Assembly: GCA_037975125.1 (NCBI GenBank)
Contig: CM075858.1
Coordinates: 66,378,140-66,442,139 of the forward strand
Direction: 5' to 3'
Length of the DNA stretch: 64,000 nt
Source: Latrodectus hesperus
Taxonomy: Eukaryota; Arthropoda; Arachnida; Araneae; Theridiidae
This document shows, one piece after another, positions 1 to 52,498 of the stretch (the first letter of the stretch is position 1; every line of letters starts with the position of its first letter). Position numbers and translations under genes: made by a program. The notes under the pieces are model-generated. The model worked only from the letters and a program-made list of their open reading frames with translations, was not told the origin of the DNA and did no database searches.

Positions 1-2320
1 GTATTACTATTAACCAATATAAGTTAAAAGCTGAATACTTTGATATTTTTGTATTGAAAAAATTAATACATAAAAGATAAATGTTGTGCAAGGAATAACA
101 TCAGAGCTTTCTTACTTCATTTCTTGCTAAAAGAATCTAATAAATTAGCATTTTTTAAAAATTTCCTTTTGAAGGAGTTAATATAATATTGGTATAATTA
201 ATTGTAAATTGTTTGAATGGTTTTTATCAATAAATTAACCATATTAAAAATGAGTAAAGCAGAAAAATATTAATGATTTTCAAAACTTTTATGATAATGA
301 AACAATTTATAATGAAAATTTTATTTTTCTACACAAGGGACATTTATTAAATTCAGTAAGTAATTTAAAACATGTTTAGAGTTAAATCCAGTAAGTAATT
401 AATTTTAAACATGTTGCTATTAATTTTCAGAAGAATGAAATTGTGAATAATTTTTTAAAACCTTATGTATTAAGATTTTTGATAAAAAGGTATTGCCCAA
501 ATTTCTGTATGAATAAAAAATGCAACTAAGAATTTAATTTTTTCATTTTATACAGATTTCTAATCCTTATCAAAAATATAATAAAGCAAGTATTCATAAA
601 TCTATTTCTTATATGGAATGTATTTGAAAATCATATTATATAACTTAAATCGAACATTTTTGTGTTCATTAAAAAATACCTTTGACAAATTTCTATTATT
701 TGCTGTAATTATCTTACTGCAACAAACAAAAGTTCATTATGATTACTTCTGCTTTCATTATAAAGGATATGTCAAATTTCAATATAGATTAAATTCAAAG
801 TATATTGTAAAGGGAAAATATAAGGTTTGCAAAACACTACACATAACATTTGAATTATTATCAAATGTTTTTAAAATATAGAATTTAACATTTTATGTAA
901 TTTATGTAAATTATTCTTTTAAAATTTACAATTTTGCTTACATACTCTGCTAATGCTTATAATCCTTAAGACAATAAAAAAGAGGACCCTTATGTATCAT
1001 ATTTCTAAAGTTAATGGAATATAAATATTGCATTAATTAAGATTTATACTACCCCTGTGGAAGTTACTGGAATTTTGAATTAACTTCTGAAAAATAAAGA
1101 ATAGCTCTTGGAAATTTTTATTCTTTCACATTAATTTATAGTAAGAAATTATTATTGTAAGAAATTCACAAAATCATTCATCAGACATAAATTTAAAAAA
1201 TCAGTCAATGTAGCTAAATAAGTCAATAATAATTGCTTCTGAAATATATTGAAATTATAAAAGATTTTTTAATTCTGCTGGTAGGCCTATTAAAAAATAT
1301 CACTTAAATTTGGATCAACAAAAATTAAAAAGGATAGGTTTTAACTGTAAAAAATCCAAAGCTAAATTTAATAAACTTGAATGAATTAAAAAAGTGTTAG
1401 GAAGGTAATATAAATATTAGAGAGCTTGAGAAATTGACAATAGAACAAAGTAAACCACAGATGTTTGATTTTATAATCAATATTCATTTGCCAATTTTTT
1501 TATTAGCAAATTAACATATATTATAAAATCATATCTGTGTAGCTGTGGAGATTCAGAAAAGCAAAAAAATATTACTATGTATTTAATGATATGCTAAAAC
1601 AAAGCTTTAGTGTCTGAAAATTTTAATTTAACTTATAACTATTATATTAGTTAAATTATGAATTAAATCAATGGCTTCAAATAATTATATGAAGGAATGA
1701 TGGAATAATTACATGAAGGAATAATTACATGAGAAATAATAATAGGTATGTAATAATGGTTGAATAATAAAAATAGGGTTTGACCACAAAATCTATAATT
1801 TGTTTTTATTAAACAATAATAATCTGAAGAGAGAGAAATAAAATTTAGATTGAAACTATTTATTAATGAGTGCATTTATTTTATTTTTTGTTTTAAACAT
1901 AGTTTTACCTAAGTATTTGTATTTAAGATGAAATTATTTTTATTAATATTTTTAAGTACACAATAAATTAGTGGAAAGGACCTATGTAAATAAGTTGAAA
2001 AGTCATAAAAGTCCGCTATAAATTACATTCAATAAGACTGTTCCTGCTGTAGCTATAGACTTGTTTGATAGTTTAGAAATTACTCTCTAATTTCAAATTC
2101 AATGTAAATAAATTTTATATTAATGTCAACAAATACTTGGCTTTCCATCATTTAAAAATTTATGTACACACATAATTATCTGTACATTCGTCTAAAAATA
2201 TGAAGATTATAATGTTGATTTAATTTGTAAATGTAGGCACCTACTTGAAAACTAATGGAATTTATGTCGTGAAAATCTACTAATTTTGATTGAATAATTG
2301 AACTAAATTAAACTTAGTGG
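1..2320. other. AT-rich intronic sequence upstream of the first traced exon
   Basis: No open frame here resembles the part of the Nup133 propeller that should precede 2813, and no other gene was recognised. It is most likely intron of Nup133, with the 5' exons left of the window. Confidence 0.6.
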
Positions 2321-2600
2321 AGTGACAGCCTCCAAGGAGGTCCAAGTCCTATATATAATGCCCATATTTATTTTCTTGGCTATGGGGTACAAGCATATAT
2401 CATGATTTAGTAATCAATCAAACATAAAACTCATAGTGTTTTGTTCCCAAGTGTGCTTGATACTCAGTTTTATTGACCCACTGAAGGGATGAAAGTCTGA
2501 GTCAACCTTTCCCACCCCAAGGATCAGACCTGTGCCTTCAGAGTACAAAGCTTCAACTTTGATTACCGTTACTGGAAATACAGTGTATCAATCAGCTCTT
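2321..2600 (-). repeat. tRNA-derived SINE
   Basis: This is a GC-richer island. Read on the minus strand it has a tRNA-like head with a B-box-like GGTCTGATCC near 2520. A body with CATCCCTTC and GTGGGTCAATAAA follows near 2480. That pattern is one I associate with arachnid SINEs. It lies in the intron just before the first traced exon, antisense to Nup133. Confidence 0.6.
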
Positions 2601-2812
2601 TAACTTATTGGCTTATTTATTTTTTTATGTATTTTCAGATTTTTGAAATAATTGCATACATGAAGGAGAAATATTTTTAGTTTTTTCTCTTTTTTAATTG
2701 TATTTTTAATTTTTATACTACTTTTTGATTTAAAAATCTTCATTATTAAATAGGACTTATATATTGTGTTTTTGCTCTAAATTTAGGCACTACATAAAGT
2801 TTTCTTTTTTAG

Positions 2813-42578
<39,766 letters not shown>

Positions 42579-42648
42579 ATAACTATTTGCGTCTTCATTT
42601 GTATATATTAATATCCTGCATCTATTTGTACTATTTTCAATTGTTTAA

Positions 42649-42654
42649 AATAAA
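42649..42654 (+). terminator. Poly(A) signal of Nup133
   Basis: AATAAA lies 71 bases after the stop codon, followed by GT/T-rich sequence at 42660-42680 that could serve as the downstream element. The 3' UTR would then be only about 90-100 nt. The position is inferred from the motif only. Confidence 0.7.
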
Positions 42655-42679
42655 AGTATCGATGTTTATGTAGTCTTGT

Positions 42680-44289
42680 TACTATTATTATATTATTTAT
42701 TTATTTATTATTACATTAAACATGAAAGGCATGCATAAAAATTTAGAATTTTTAAAATTCCGTTAAATGTATATTTCATTTTTACGTTTCCTGTGATTAG
42801 TTAGCTCACTGGTTCTTATTTAACAAACAAAATAGAAATAAAACTCTTTATTTTTGATGAAAGCGACTACAGTAGTGAAATTGAGAACATTTTCAAAGGC
42901 TTGATTTCAAGTAAAATAATACAAAGTTACGATAAGTGGACTTCCAGTGTTAATTAAAATTTGTAATTGTTTAATTATAATGTACCTATCAGGTACTCAA
43001 TTTAATTTTTTATGCTGATATTCTCCTTATTTTATGATTGGCAGTTTTTGACACTGTAATCATTAACCATACTCATTTTGATTAATTTTTGCATTAATTT
43101 AAAAAAAATTTTAAAAATGTAAATAAAAATATTTTAAGCCAAGAAATATAAATTGACTTATCATTTGTGGTAAATTTAAGATAAAACTTTGTCTCTAATA
43201 CAAAAATAATAGTTATATTAAAATATGATGATTTTAAATTAAAACTTTTGCGGAACAAATTTTGTAGATTTTTCCTACCCACTTACAAATATTATTGTTA
43301 GTTTCTTAAAAAAATTGATGGAACAATGAACTCTTTAAAAATTAATTCTCTAAATTCTAATGAAACATTTAATTCTGTTAAAAATAGCTAATTTAATAAT
43401 TTTTTTAACAAATTTGGGAAGGTAATTTAATAATTTTTGGACCATGCAAAGCTAAATTTTTTAAAGAATGTTTAATGTTAAAGATAGACAATCTCAGTTC
43501 TTTTTTAAAATTTAGCTGATATCTATACTTTGTCTTCAGAGAAACCACAGCAGAAATTCAAGCTTAACAAAAGTAGGATGTTGAAAATGGTAATAGAATG
43601 TGAAATGTCTTTGTTTTAAGTGCAGCCAAAAACTCAAAGAGTGATTTGTTTCTAAATTATCTTTTGGTTTCAGTATTGGGGTAAACTCAAAATTAAAGTA
43701 TTTTTGAGACAAAGTATTGAAAGTATTTTCTTGGTTTAATTTCGGAACGATGCTCTTCAAAGTACTTGTTAGTTCTTGACTATCATCTAATGCTCCCTTA
43801 TATTCGCATAAAAATTTATGCCTCTGAATAAATCTTCAGCCATAAATATTTATTACAGTGAATTGTAATTAACAGGAAAACATGTATAACACTCACATTC
43901 ATATAGATTCGATAACGATAGAAGATTCGACTCAAATGAGACTAGCAGGTAATGAAACGGGCGTTATCGCACATTTTCCTATTCCCAGAGAAAATATTTG
44001 TTCACCTCTGATTGCTTGAAATAAATCGGAATTTCTCTCGAAACCACTGGAATTTCTGACATGGTGGATCTGGTGCAAAAAAGCACCGGATTCTTGTTTT
44101 TAATGCTGTGTTGCCAATGTAAAAGTTCGGTATTCTTGTTAATTTGTAGTGCATATGGGGGGAACAATCAAAATTATGATTGAAAACTGGGCCGTGAGAA
44201 AACTGAAAAGTTGAGAAACTCTGTGTTAAATAATAGAGAATAATTGATAGAAAATACAGAGCAGAGAATGATACCTCTGTAATTTCAGC
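42680..44289. other. Intergenic sequence, no gene recognised
   Basis: Two short minus-strand frames (43536-43760 and 43979-44167) have no recognisable domain. The second sits in a GC-richer patch with a GGTGCAAAAAAGCACC hairpin near 44068 and may be the decayed continuation of the LINE at 44290-44710. Confidence 0.45.
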
Positions 44290-44710
44290 ATACCAACAGT
44301 TGCCTTTTTTTATGTATAAGGCAGGTTATGCTCATCTCCATTCATCAGGTAGAACTTCAAGAGACCACACAAGATCAATAAGTATTTCTATTGTGTTATA
44401 GCATTTCTATAGTATAAATACGTATTTCTTCAGCATTTTTGGATGTTGCTCTTTTAATAAGCTCTGAGTGAATGAAATCTGAACTTGGAGATTTATTGTC
44501 CTTTAGTCTCTTAACTGATTCTCTAAAACCAATTAAGGATCGCTAAGGAACGAAATTATTGTTAAAACAAGGAATGGAAGTGGTTAAAACATTGCCCTGT
44601 GAAGTGTTATTCAGCAAGTAATTGAAATACTCATTCCAATGATTAAGAACGTTTCTCATGTCCTTCAAAATTACTTTGTTTTTGTCTCTAAAAGCAGTAT
44701 GTTTGATGTG
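44290..44710 (-). pseudogene. LINE reverse transcriptase N-terminal fragment
   Basis: The minus strand from 44705 reads FRDKNKVILKDMRNVLNHWN then EYFNYLLNNTSQGN. Further on are a broken SVKRLKDNKSPSSDFIHSEL and, near 44310, DEWR..PALYIKKGN. These match in order the pre-RT region of non-LTR retrotransposons (VL..W.EYF..LLN; A(I/V)..LK..KAPG.D.I..ELLK; LP.EW....I.PIYKKGD). Several stops and a frameshift make it dead. Confidence 0.7.
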
Positions 44711-45032
44711 GCCAAACTACTAGTTAACGAGGATTGTAAAATGCTGTGAAATCAAGCATTTCATAATTCTCAAGAAAGTTTAAAAAAATATATTTGTGAG
44801 CAAAAAGTGGAAAGTATAAATTTACTGAAAGGCATAAACAAAAATTGCTTTACAACTTTTCTTTCACATGAAGGAAAGCAAATATGAAAAAATGTTTCAA
44901 TGCAACAATTTGATTACATACGAACGACAAAAATTATACTTTGATTAAAACTGATGCAAGAGATTTAATAGGGTCTGTAATTTTTACGAACTATTAAAAC
45001 TGCCACGTTTTTGTTTTTAAGAATATTATATA

Positions 45033-45947
45033 CAGGGTGATCATAATTAAACTGCAATTTTAAAAACGCTGTAAAAAAAAAGAACCACTGGTCAGAAAGA
45101 CCTGAAATTTCACCAGAATGTACTTCAAGCAGGGGGATTTTGTTTGGCGTGTGAAAAAAATTAGGAAAAAAGTGGCCAATAGATGGCGCTGCACAGGCGG
45201 CTGTAGGTTAATTACATGAATTCTGACATGAACGATAATCAATTGTGGCTGTAAGCTGAACGTTAAACCAGCTGTGCTATTGTAAGTCGGGCAAATGTTG
45301 TGGCACTCTTGGTGTAAAGTCTATTCAGAGCGACAAGGTGGTGCCACATCGAATAGGAAAAAATCGGTTTTTAACTGCCCTGCTGCCAAAACCGTAGAAA
45401 AAACCAACGGTTCGGTTCGGTTTTTAATTGTCCTTAGTCTCCTTCAAGAAATTTTCAATATGGTGTCCACCATTTTCTGTTAGAAGGTGTAAACGTAAAA
45501 CGGTATTTTCCACAGCAGCTTGGAGTGTATCAGTGCTGAGTAATGCGGCATTCAAATCCGTTAAGGTGTCTAGTGGAGCACTGTGTGTACACAACATTTT
45601 TCAGAAATCTCCAGAGCCAAAAGTCACAGGGAGTGATGTCCGGTGATCGTGGCGGCCAGATAGTTGGAAAATGTCGGCTGATAATACGGTCATTTCCGAA
45701 ATGGCGTTGCATCACCGTCGACAATTAACGAGAATTCAAGCTACTCAGCATTTTATACAAGACGTTAATTTGCATATAACCACCTGTGCAACGCCATCTA
45801 TAGGCCACTTTTTCCAAATTTTTTTTCCCAAGCCAAACAAAATCCCCCTGTTTGAAGTACATTCTGGTGAAATTTCAGGTCTTTCTGACCAGTGGTTCTT
45901 TTTTTTTACAGCGCTTTTAAATTTGCAGTTTAATTATGATCACCCTG
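45033..45947 (-). mobile_element. Tc1/mariner-type element with about 180-bp terminal inverted repeats
   Basis: 915 bp between TA dinucleotides (45031-45032, 45948-45949). Both ends begin CAGGGTGATCATAATTAAAC and the inverted repeats stay alignable for about 180 bases (left 45033-45212, right 45768-45947). They share GAACCACTGGTCAGAAAGAC and GGGGGATTTTGTTTGG. The middle holds a broken transposase on the minus strand. Short internal length and disrupted frame show an internally deleted copy. Confidence 0.85.
45440..45724 (-). pseudogene. mariner-type transposase, C-terminal part, frameshifted
   Basis: The first block (45724 downward) contains RHFPTIWPPRSPDITPCDFW, the classic WP.RSPDL.P.D.(F/W) segment holding the third catalytic Asp. 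After a frameshift near 45590 the frame continues DTLTDLNAALLSTDTLQAAV and ends with ENGGHHIENFLKE, the usual transposase C-terminus. The first two catalytic acids are missing. Confidence 0.8.
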
Positions 45948-46410
45948 TATAATATCTGACAACCATCTGCAAAGTTAACTATAGTTGGCATTGCACTACA
46001 TTAAAATAAAAGGAATCACTAATTCCAGTCCATGTGATTAATCTACCTCGTATATAATTCATTCTTTTTGGAATTATTTACCTTTTCTCTGCCAAAATAC
46101 ATGGGAATCGTCAATCACACACAAAACATGACTGTAGTCTCGATTGCTTAACGTCTTATCTTCAGTCCACGTGTTTTGAGGTTAATAGAATGTACATTAT
46201 TATATGGATGCATAGATACCTCGCTAATGAAATATATTCTGAATCGTAACACGAGTTCCTTCGTCCTGTTGGCAAAAAAATATCTTTTACAGCTGAGTAA
46301 CGTTGTCATTTTTGATTCGATAAGCAATTAACAGGCTATGTTAATTATCATTTGTGGTTGTATGTAGACAATCTTGTCCTGATCGACATTTGACATTCTC
46401 TGTATTTTAG

Positions 46411-46509
46411 AATCAGACCCGTCGTCTCGAAATGCCAGTGCAAAAACATCTTCTATGCTTGTTGGCACGGATTCAGATTTTCAGATAAAACGCAAAACCA
46501 TGAATTACG
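46411..46509 (+). CDS. Isolated exon-like block of an unknown gene
   Basis: 99 nt between a good acceptor (pyrimidine-rich TTCTCTGTATTTTAG) and donor GTAAAT. In one frame it is fully open: SDPSSRNASAKTSSMLVGTD then SDFQIKRKTMNY. Codon and residue composition is unlike the AT-rich background, with many Ser, Thr, Ala and Asp. It begins after two bases of a split codon and ends leaving one, so it is a symmetric phase 1-1 exon. I do not recognise the protein and found no partner exon in the window. Confidence 0.4.
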
Positions 46510-46551
46510 GTAAATTATATTTTCATGAAATTTTTTTCAAGTCTCATTCAC

Positions 46552-46587
46552 TTAAAAGAATACTTGATTGTTCAAGTATTCTTTTAA
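46552..46587. repeat. Perfect 16-bp inverted repeat, 4-nt loop
   Basis: TTAAAAGAATACTTGA and its exact complement around TTGT, 43 bases downstream of the exon-like block. Confidence 0.95.
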
Positions 46588-48471
46588 ATTCCACAATAGA
46601 AAACTTTAAAAAAAAATTTTTTTTTGTTAAATCACGATTTTTGCGCTTAGATACCACTTTTGTTTTTGATGTCATGCACGTTGAATTGTGAGGGAATATT
46701 TCTACTTCTACTTTCTGTCACACTTTATATTATGGATGTTTTATTTGACGCTAAGTTATCAGTAAGTATTTGTATGAATTCTTTTTATAGTGTTATGGGC
46801 TAATGGCTTCTTACTTCTTTCCTAAGAATTTTTTTCTACCAGATTTTATTAAATGAAATTTTAAAAAAAGTCGACTGTAATTTTTTTATATTTTCTGGCC
46901 CAACTGTCTCTTTCCAATGAAAAATGTAAATGCTATGAAATAATAATGTGCAAATTCCCAAATGCCAGTAACATGGTGCATGATATGTGTAAGCTGCATT
47001 TATACATTTGTGTATTAATGCACTCTATTTCTTCTCGTGTGTTTAGTTGCTTTTATGCATAGCTGGTTTCCAGCTATAGCTTATATACATAGCTCATATA
47101 ATACAACCCAGTTCCTTTAAACAAAGAAGTAACTACTCTACTTAACTAAACTTTTAAAGAACATATTCTCATGAATCCTTTTATTACTGTCAATTTTTCC
47201 CTTACTAATTCGATAAGCAGAATGTTTCGAGATGTCTCCAGAAACAACTAATTTAAATTTTCTTGTACATATGTGAAATGTTGCAGCTAAAATTTTTATA
47301 TTTATAATTTATTAACAATTAATGAAAAAGATTAAAAATTTAGAGCATGTAATTATTGAACGTAGTTTATTCACCCGAATACAACTCTACTGGATTGCAT
47401 CATAAACAATAAAATAAAAATTTTGGAGAACCATTAAAATTAGCATAGGAAGTTTGTATCGCTATTTAATTTTCGCAAATTCGTATGTTAGTTCTTAAAT
47501 TAAAAATTACTTGCTTAAATTAAGTTCTTAAAATGTGTCTAAGCTAATTCAATGTAAATTATCCTCTTAGAAAAATAGAAAAATTTGAGTGCCGATATAC
47601 ATTGTTTATACGATGAACTCTAAGATCTTTTATGCATTTATTAATAATGAAAAAGTTAGGAAATTGTCTGATTGCATAATATAAAACAGTAAAATCAAGG
47701 TCTTAATATACTTTTTTCTATCATGATTAGAGAGAGAGAATTTTTTGAAACATAAGGAGTTTCTATGAAATTAACATTTTTTCAAACCTGAACTTAATTT
47801 TACTGAAATTTTTACCACGGATATGAAAATAATAAATTTAGCGGCAATCATTTCTATTTTGAATTTTCAGACCAAAACTGAGAATTTGGCGATGTTCGAA
47901 TCCGGTTCTGATAATAGATAACTATTTTCCTTAAAAGTATGCATAAAGTATTGTGAATTAGTCTTATATTGATAATAGGTACAATCAGGTATGAGTAAAA
48001 TGTAATAACATAATACTGAATTCTTGAAATTTAGAATATTTATAATCATTGCAAATATATTATTACATAGATGTAAGAAAGATAATTTTCAATAAATAAT
48101 AAAAATAAAATTTAGATTGTTAGGATCAGATTTATTGTACAATCATGCTTGGCGCCAAATTTGGCGAACATTTTTACTAGAAACCCGGAAAACTAATATT
48201 TTGGCAACCCTATTTGTCATTAATTTCTTATGAATATTTACCGATTTAAATTTATTAACATCAAATTTAATCAAAAAATTTTATGGATAATTTAACATAT
48301 CAACTTTACTATTTTACCATTGATGTTTGAAATCTATAAATCTGTGTTTTTTGTTAATTTTGTAAATTTAGTCGAGAGCATATTGTTAGATATGAAATAC
48401 AATTTATAAAATATTTGTCACTATTTCAGCCATTTTTCCTCCCGCCGTTTTCCCCGATCAGAAATTTCTCA
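46588..48471. other. No gene recognised
   Basis: AT-rich. A lone B-box-like GATGTTCGAATCCGG at 47892-47906 may be a SINE relic but has no clear A box. Confidence 0.45.
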
Positions 48472-48519
48472 TACGGTCACTCTTGGCGACTCTTGAAATT
48501 TTCGCCAAGGGTGACCGTA
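48472..48519. repeat. 18-bp inverted repeat, one mismatch
   Basis: TACGGTCACTCTTGGCGA at 48472-48489 pairs with TCGCCAAGGGTGACCGTA at 48502-48519. Related words (CTTGGCG, GGTGACC) recur at 48151 and in altered form at 49505-49535, suggesting a small repeat family. Confidence 0.8.
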
Positions 48520-49577
48520 GGGTAAATATTTACCGGATTGTTAAATTAATTATTTAAAAAATTTCCTGTTTTTAACCTTCAAATCTAAAATGAAAATCAT
48601 TTTCTAATACATGCATGAAAAATATGCTAGTTTATTTCGTAAAATCCGCATATTAAACAGTTTTATAGCAGATAATAATTTGTTTATTAAAAATTCTGGA
48701 GGCTTGATGTATCGAAAGAAATCTCGTGAACAGGTAATATAGGCCAAAAAAACATGCGTGAGAGGAAACACTAGAGCGAAGTAAAAGTTCGTGATGAAAT
48801 CTATTTACTGTTTATATGATACGTCACCAGGCAGGTAAACAGAGCCAAAAAATAATCATTTTAAAGCAACTCAACCGAGCAAAAATGACCTAAGTTATGA
48901 GGTGAAGGTGTAAATCTCGAAAATAGTTTAAGTGTTTATTATGAAACAGCTCCCTTTGGTTGCGGTTGAGGAATTCTCATAAATCATTTAAACACATGAT
49001 TTTCCATTAATAATTAGTATCCTTCTGTAAACCAATTTAAGTAGCTAAGACTGTGTGATTTTATTTTGATGCTAACGTTATTAAATTTTCTTGTAAAGTA
49101 GTAATGATTTGTATGCTTTAAATTATCTCCTTAAACTAGAATTACACTTAAATGAAAAATTTTATAATAAAAAAAGCGTGTAAGATATAAAGATTTAAAT
49201 TTCTCCGCTAAAATACACTTCTTAAAATAAATATAAGTGTAAATATGATATATCCTCCCAGGAGTAAGTATAAGTATGATATATCTCGCCAAATCTAGCA
49301 TTCTTTGTTTTGATTATGGTGTTTCAAATTTGAAATTTTGTTGCTTTTCGGATTTTTTTTCTGCCAGGTTTGATTTTTTTGTGTTTTGCATCATACATAT
49401 GGTTTTTTTTTTAAAGTGGCAACAGTTTTTTAATATTTTGTTCATCGTTTCAATTCGGCTTCGGCGGACTTTAGGAAATTTCCCGTTCCAAAAACATCCG
49501 TTCATCTTGGCGACAAAAAAGTCGCAAAGGTCACCAATTGGGTGGATATATCTTAATAGTTCTTAAATAAATAAATA

Positions 49578-50013
<436 letters not shown>

Positions 50014-50059
50014 AATAATCATTTAAATCTTTCGTTCGGTATATATTTCAGTTAGAACT

Positions 50060-50460
50060 TTTATATTTTTTTTAAAATTAGAAACATAGATTGGATGTGA
50101 GGTATGCCAACTTGTGCAAGTCACTGCGCACCAGTGGCTCCGTAGCTTCCCATTAAGAACAGCGAAGTGCCATCCTTTGGTGTGGGCAATGATTGGGAGG
50201 GGTTGACCACATGCTCCTTTGCTGATTTTCTGAAGCTCCGTGAGTTGCGGATGCGTCCAGGTTAATCTGTGACGTCTAAAGTCCTTTTCCTCTAACGGTG
50301 TGGATGTTGAGAGGAAGGTGGCAACATCCACTCATCATCCACGCCACACCTAACCGAGATTCAAAATTGCGAAGTGCATGGTGACGGGCGAGCATTCCAA
50401 AACCGAAAACCTTAAGATATAGTCTGGGGCTCGCCTACACTTCTGTGCATGTATGTTCAT
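50060..50460 (-). repeat. GC-rich interspersed-repeat-like segment
   Basis: About 400 bases of balanced composition with sharp borders against AT-rich DNA. A 102-codon minus-strand frame (50023-50331) contains TWTHPQLTELQKISKGACGQ. I could not place it in a family. It resembles a retroelement piece more than a host exon because it lacks splice sites and repeats words such as GTGGATG internally. Confidence 0.35.
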
Positions 50461-51023
50461 GTCACTAGAAAAATAATATCTGAAAACTTTCGTTTGATAC
50501 TCATATTATTTACTTTTAAATTTTATTTAGTTATTTAAAACTATACTTACTTGATGTAACATAGGCTTAATCTGACTAAATCTTACAAAGTTGATCGCCT
50601 AACGTCAGTTGTAAACCTTCTTTTAACATTCTCTGCAATTTTATTTTTGGAAATTAATTTTAATCGACAATTGATCGCATTTACGTGTAGTAAGGGAAGA
50701 CACCCAAAAAACTCTCAAACATCTTCTTTTATGAACATAAATAAAAGAAGCTACAGAGTGCGGCACACAAAATCAGCCAGTCGAAACATTATTAAATATT
50801 GTGCTTTTTTTACAATTATTTGTTTATATTCGTATATTACATTTTTGGCAACAAAATCCTTGTGTATGGGACGCATATTCTTTGAGAGGACAGTGAACAG
50901 TGAAGTGGATTTGATAATCCTTGAAGAGTTTTATTCAAACTTACCAGAAGAGAAGCTTCAGTTATGTTATTTTCAGCAAGGGTGACACCATGCGACAGAG
51001 CAGATCATGATTGTTTCGTGTGC

Positions 51024-51239
51024 ATGAGATATTTACACTTGAAGGCGGTCAGCAAACGATCAACAGGTCTCCTGGCTCACTTGACTTGTTTACTTTTGAC
51101 CTTTTTACTTGTGGGGTCTGTTAAAGGGAAGAGAATACGAAACAAATTCCCACTCAATTCTAGAACTCAAGATCCAGACCCAGGACGTCATCTACAGAAG
51201 AAATTTGACAAGAGTATTAATATAAATCTTCTCAATTAA
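51024..51239 (+). CDS. Possible secreted-protein ORF with signal-peptide-like start
   Basis: From ATG 51024 it reads 71 codons: a basic start (MRYLHLKAVSKRSTG), a strongly hydrophobic core LLAHLTCLLLTFLLVGSVKG, then a basic KGKRIRNKF stretch that could be a processing site, and a polar tail before TAA at 51239. The frame can also open upstream at 50964. No family is recognised. It could be a first coding exon, a small secreted peptide, or chance. A preceding 112-codon frame (50647-50985) overlaps and has no recognisable domain. Confidence 0.3.
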   Translation: MRYLHLKAVSKRSTGLLAHLTCLLLTFLLVGSVKGKRIRNKFPLNSRTQDPDPGRHLQKKFDKSININLLN

Positions 51240-52025
51240 GCTCATACATGAGGTGAAAGGGGTGGAATGCACTTTCAGGACCTACAGTGAAGGGGATTTA
51301 ACACATTTCCTTTTATTTTATGCGGTTTTACGTGCTGCGCTCCATATAAGGCAACATTAATAGCTCACAGTTGTCATTAATTACAAGTGTCGGAGAAGGA
51401 GCATTTCACTTTGGTGGCTGCCGATTCACTAATAATCCAATGGTAAAGTCCGACAAAGATTTAATTTCAAATTTGGTGGTAGATATTATATTATCAGAAA
51501 ATAGTATAAATTTAAAAAGTATATTAGATTGGAAATTCAATAAGAAGTACAACCCATTTCATAGCGGCATATTTAGAGATTCAACAAATCTCAAAATCGT
51601 TGACTATTGAAGCAATTTTCCTTTTTTTTAAAAAAAAAAGAAAATTTATATATTATTTATATAAGGATAAAAAAATTTTTTAAATTGATCTACATGTCAA
51701 GTGCTAGAATATTAAATTATAATTGATAGTCAAATTATTTATTAATATTTAATAACTAATTTGACTTTCGATGCAATTAAATTAAAATTAACAGTCAAAG
51801 TAGGCCTGTAAATATTAGGTTGGGGAATAAGTTCGTAGCGTTTTTACCAAAGACTTATATTTAAACAAAAAACAATAATTGTATCAATAAGTTAATCAAT
51901 TATATATTCGCCGTTGCAATTTACATTCTCTTCCCACCTCTCGACCCATTTGTTGATGCCGTTCTGCCAAAAATCGCCTGATCTGGGGCCAAAGAAGTTG
52001 TTGAGCCAGTTTTTAAGGACCTCTT

Positions 52026-52498
52026 GGTGCACTGGGAAATGCTCGAAAAGAATGCAACTGTCAACAAGGAACTCTACACTGCCCAGCTACACCGCGTGAA
52101 AGAGGCTATTCGACTGAATGACTTATTTTATAAAATTGAATTTTAGGTTAATTTTACTCTCCGATTAATTTTCAAAGGTTAACATAGTCAAACCTGATAC
52201 TCCTTCACGACAACGCCAGGCCTCATGTTGCACAAATCGTCAAAGCCGCACTCCAAGAGCTCGAATGGGAGATCCTCCAGCATCCGCCGTATTCACCGGA
52301 CCTTGTAGCGACCGTGATTACCATCTTTTCCGCTCCTTGTCAAACCATATGAAGGGCGTTACCTTCGACAACAAAGAGGTCCTTAAAAACTGGTTCAACA
52401 ACTTCTTTGACACCAGACTGGGCGATTTTTGGCGGAACGGCATCAACAAATTGGTGGAGAGGGGAGAAGAGGCTGTAAACAGCAACGGCGATATATGA
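52026..52498 (+). pseudogene. mariner transposase, broken C-terminal half
   Basis: VHWEMLEKNATVNKELYTAQ and HRVKEAIRL (52026-52117), interrupted, then ILLHDNARPHVAQIVKAALQ (52197 on) with the catalytic HDNARPH block and PPYSPDLVAT. A one-base shift near 52308 moves to the frame DYHLFRSLSNHMKGVTFDNK that ends at the stop at 52496-52498. This is the DD34D mariner order. The N-terminus is missing and an inverted copy of the C-terminus takes its place. Confidence 0.85.
52121..52191 (+). repeat. 71-bp copy of the element's 3' flank inside the transposase
   Basis: ACTTATTTTATAAAATTGAA at 52121 and ACTTATTTTATAAAATTTAA at 52668 begin two segments that align over 71-72 bases with about eight differences. 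The first splits the transposase; the second lies 84 bases outside the element. Confidence 0.85.

Noticed and set aside
1..2812. Upstream Nup133 exons in the first 2.8 kb
   Set aside because: I looked for the propeller segment that should precede the first traced exon and found no open block with splice sites, so the 5' exons are taken to be outside the window.
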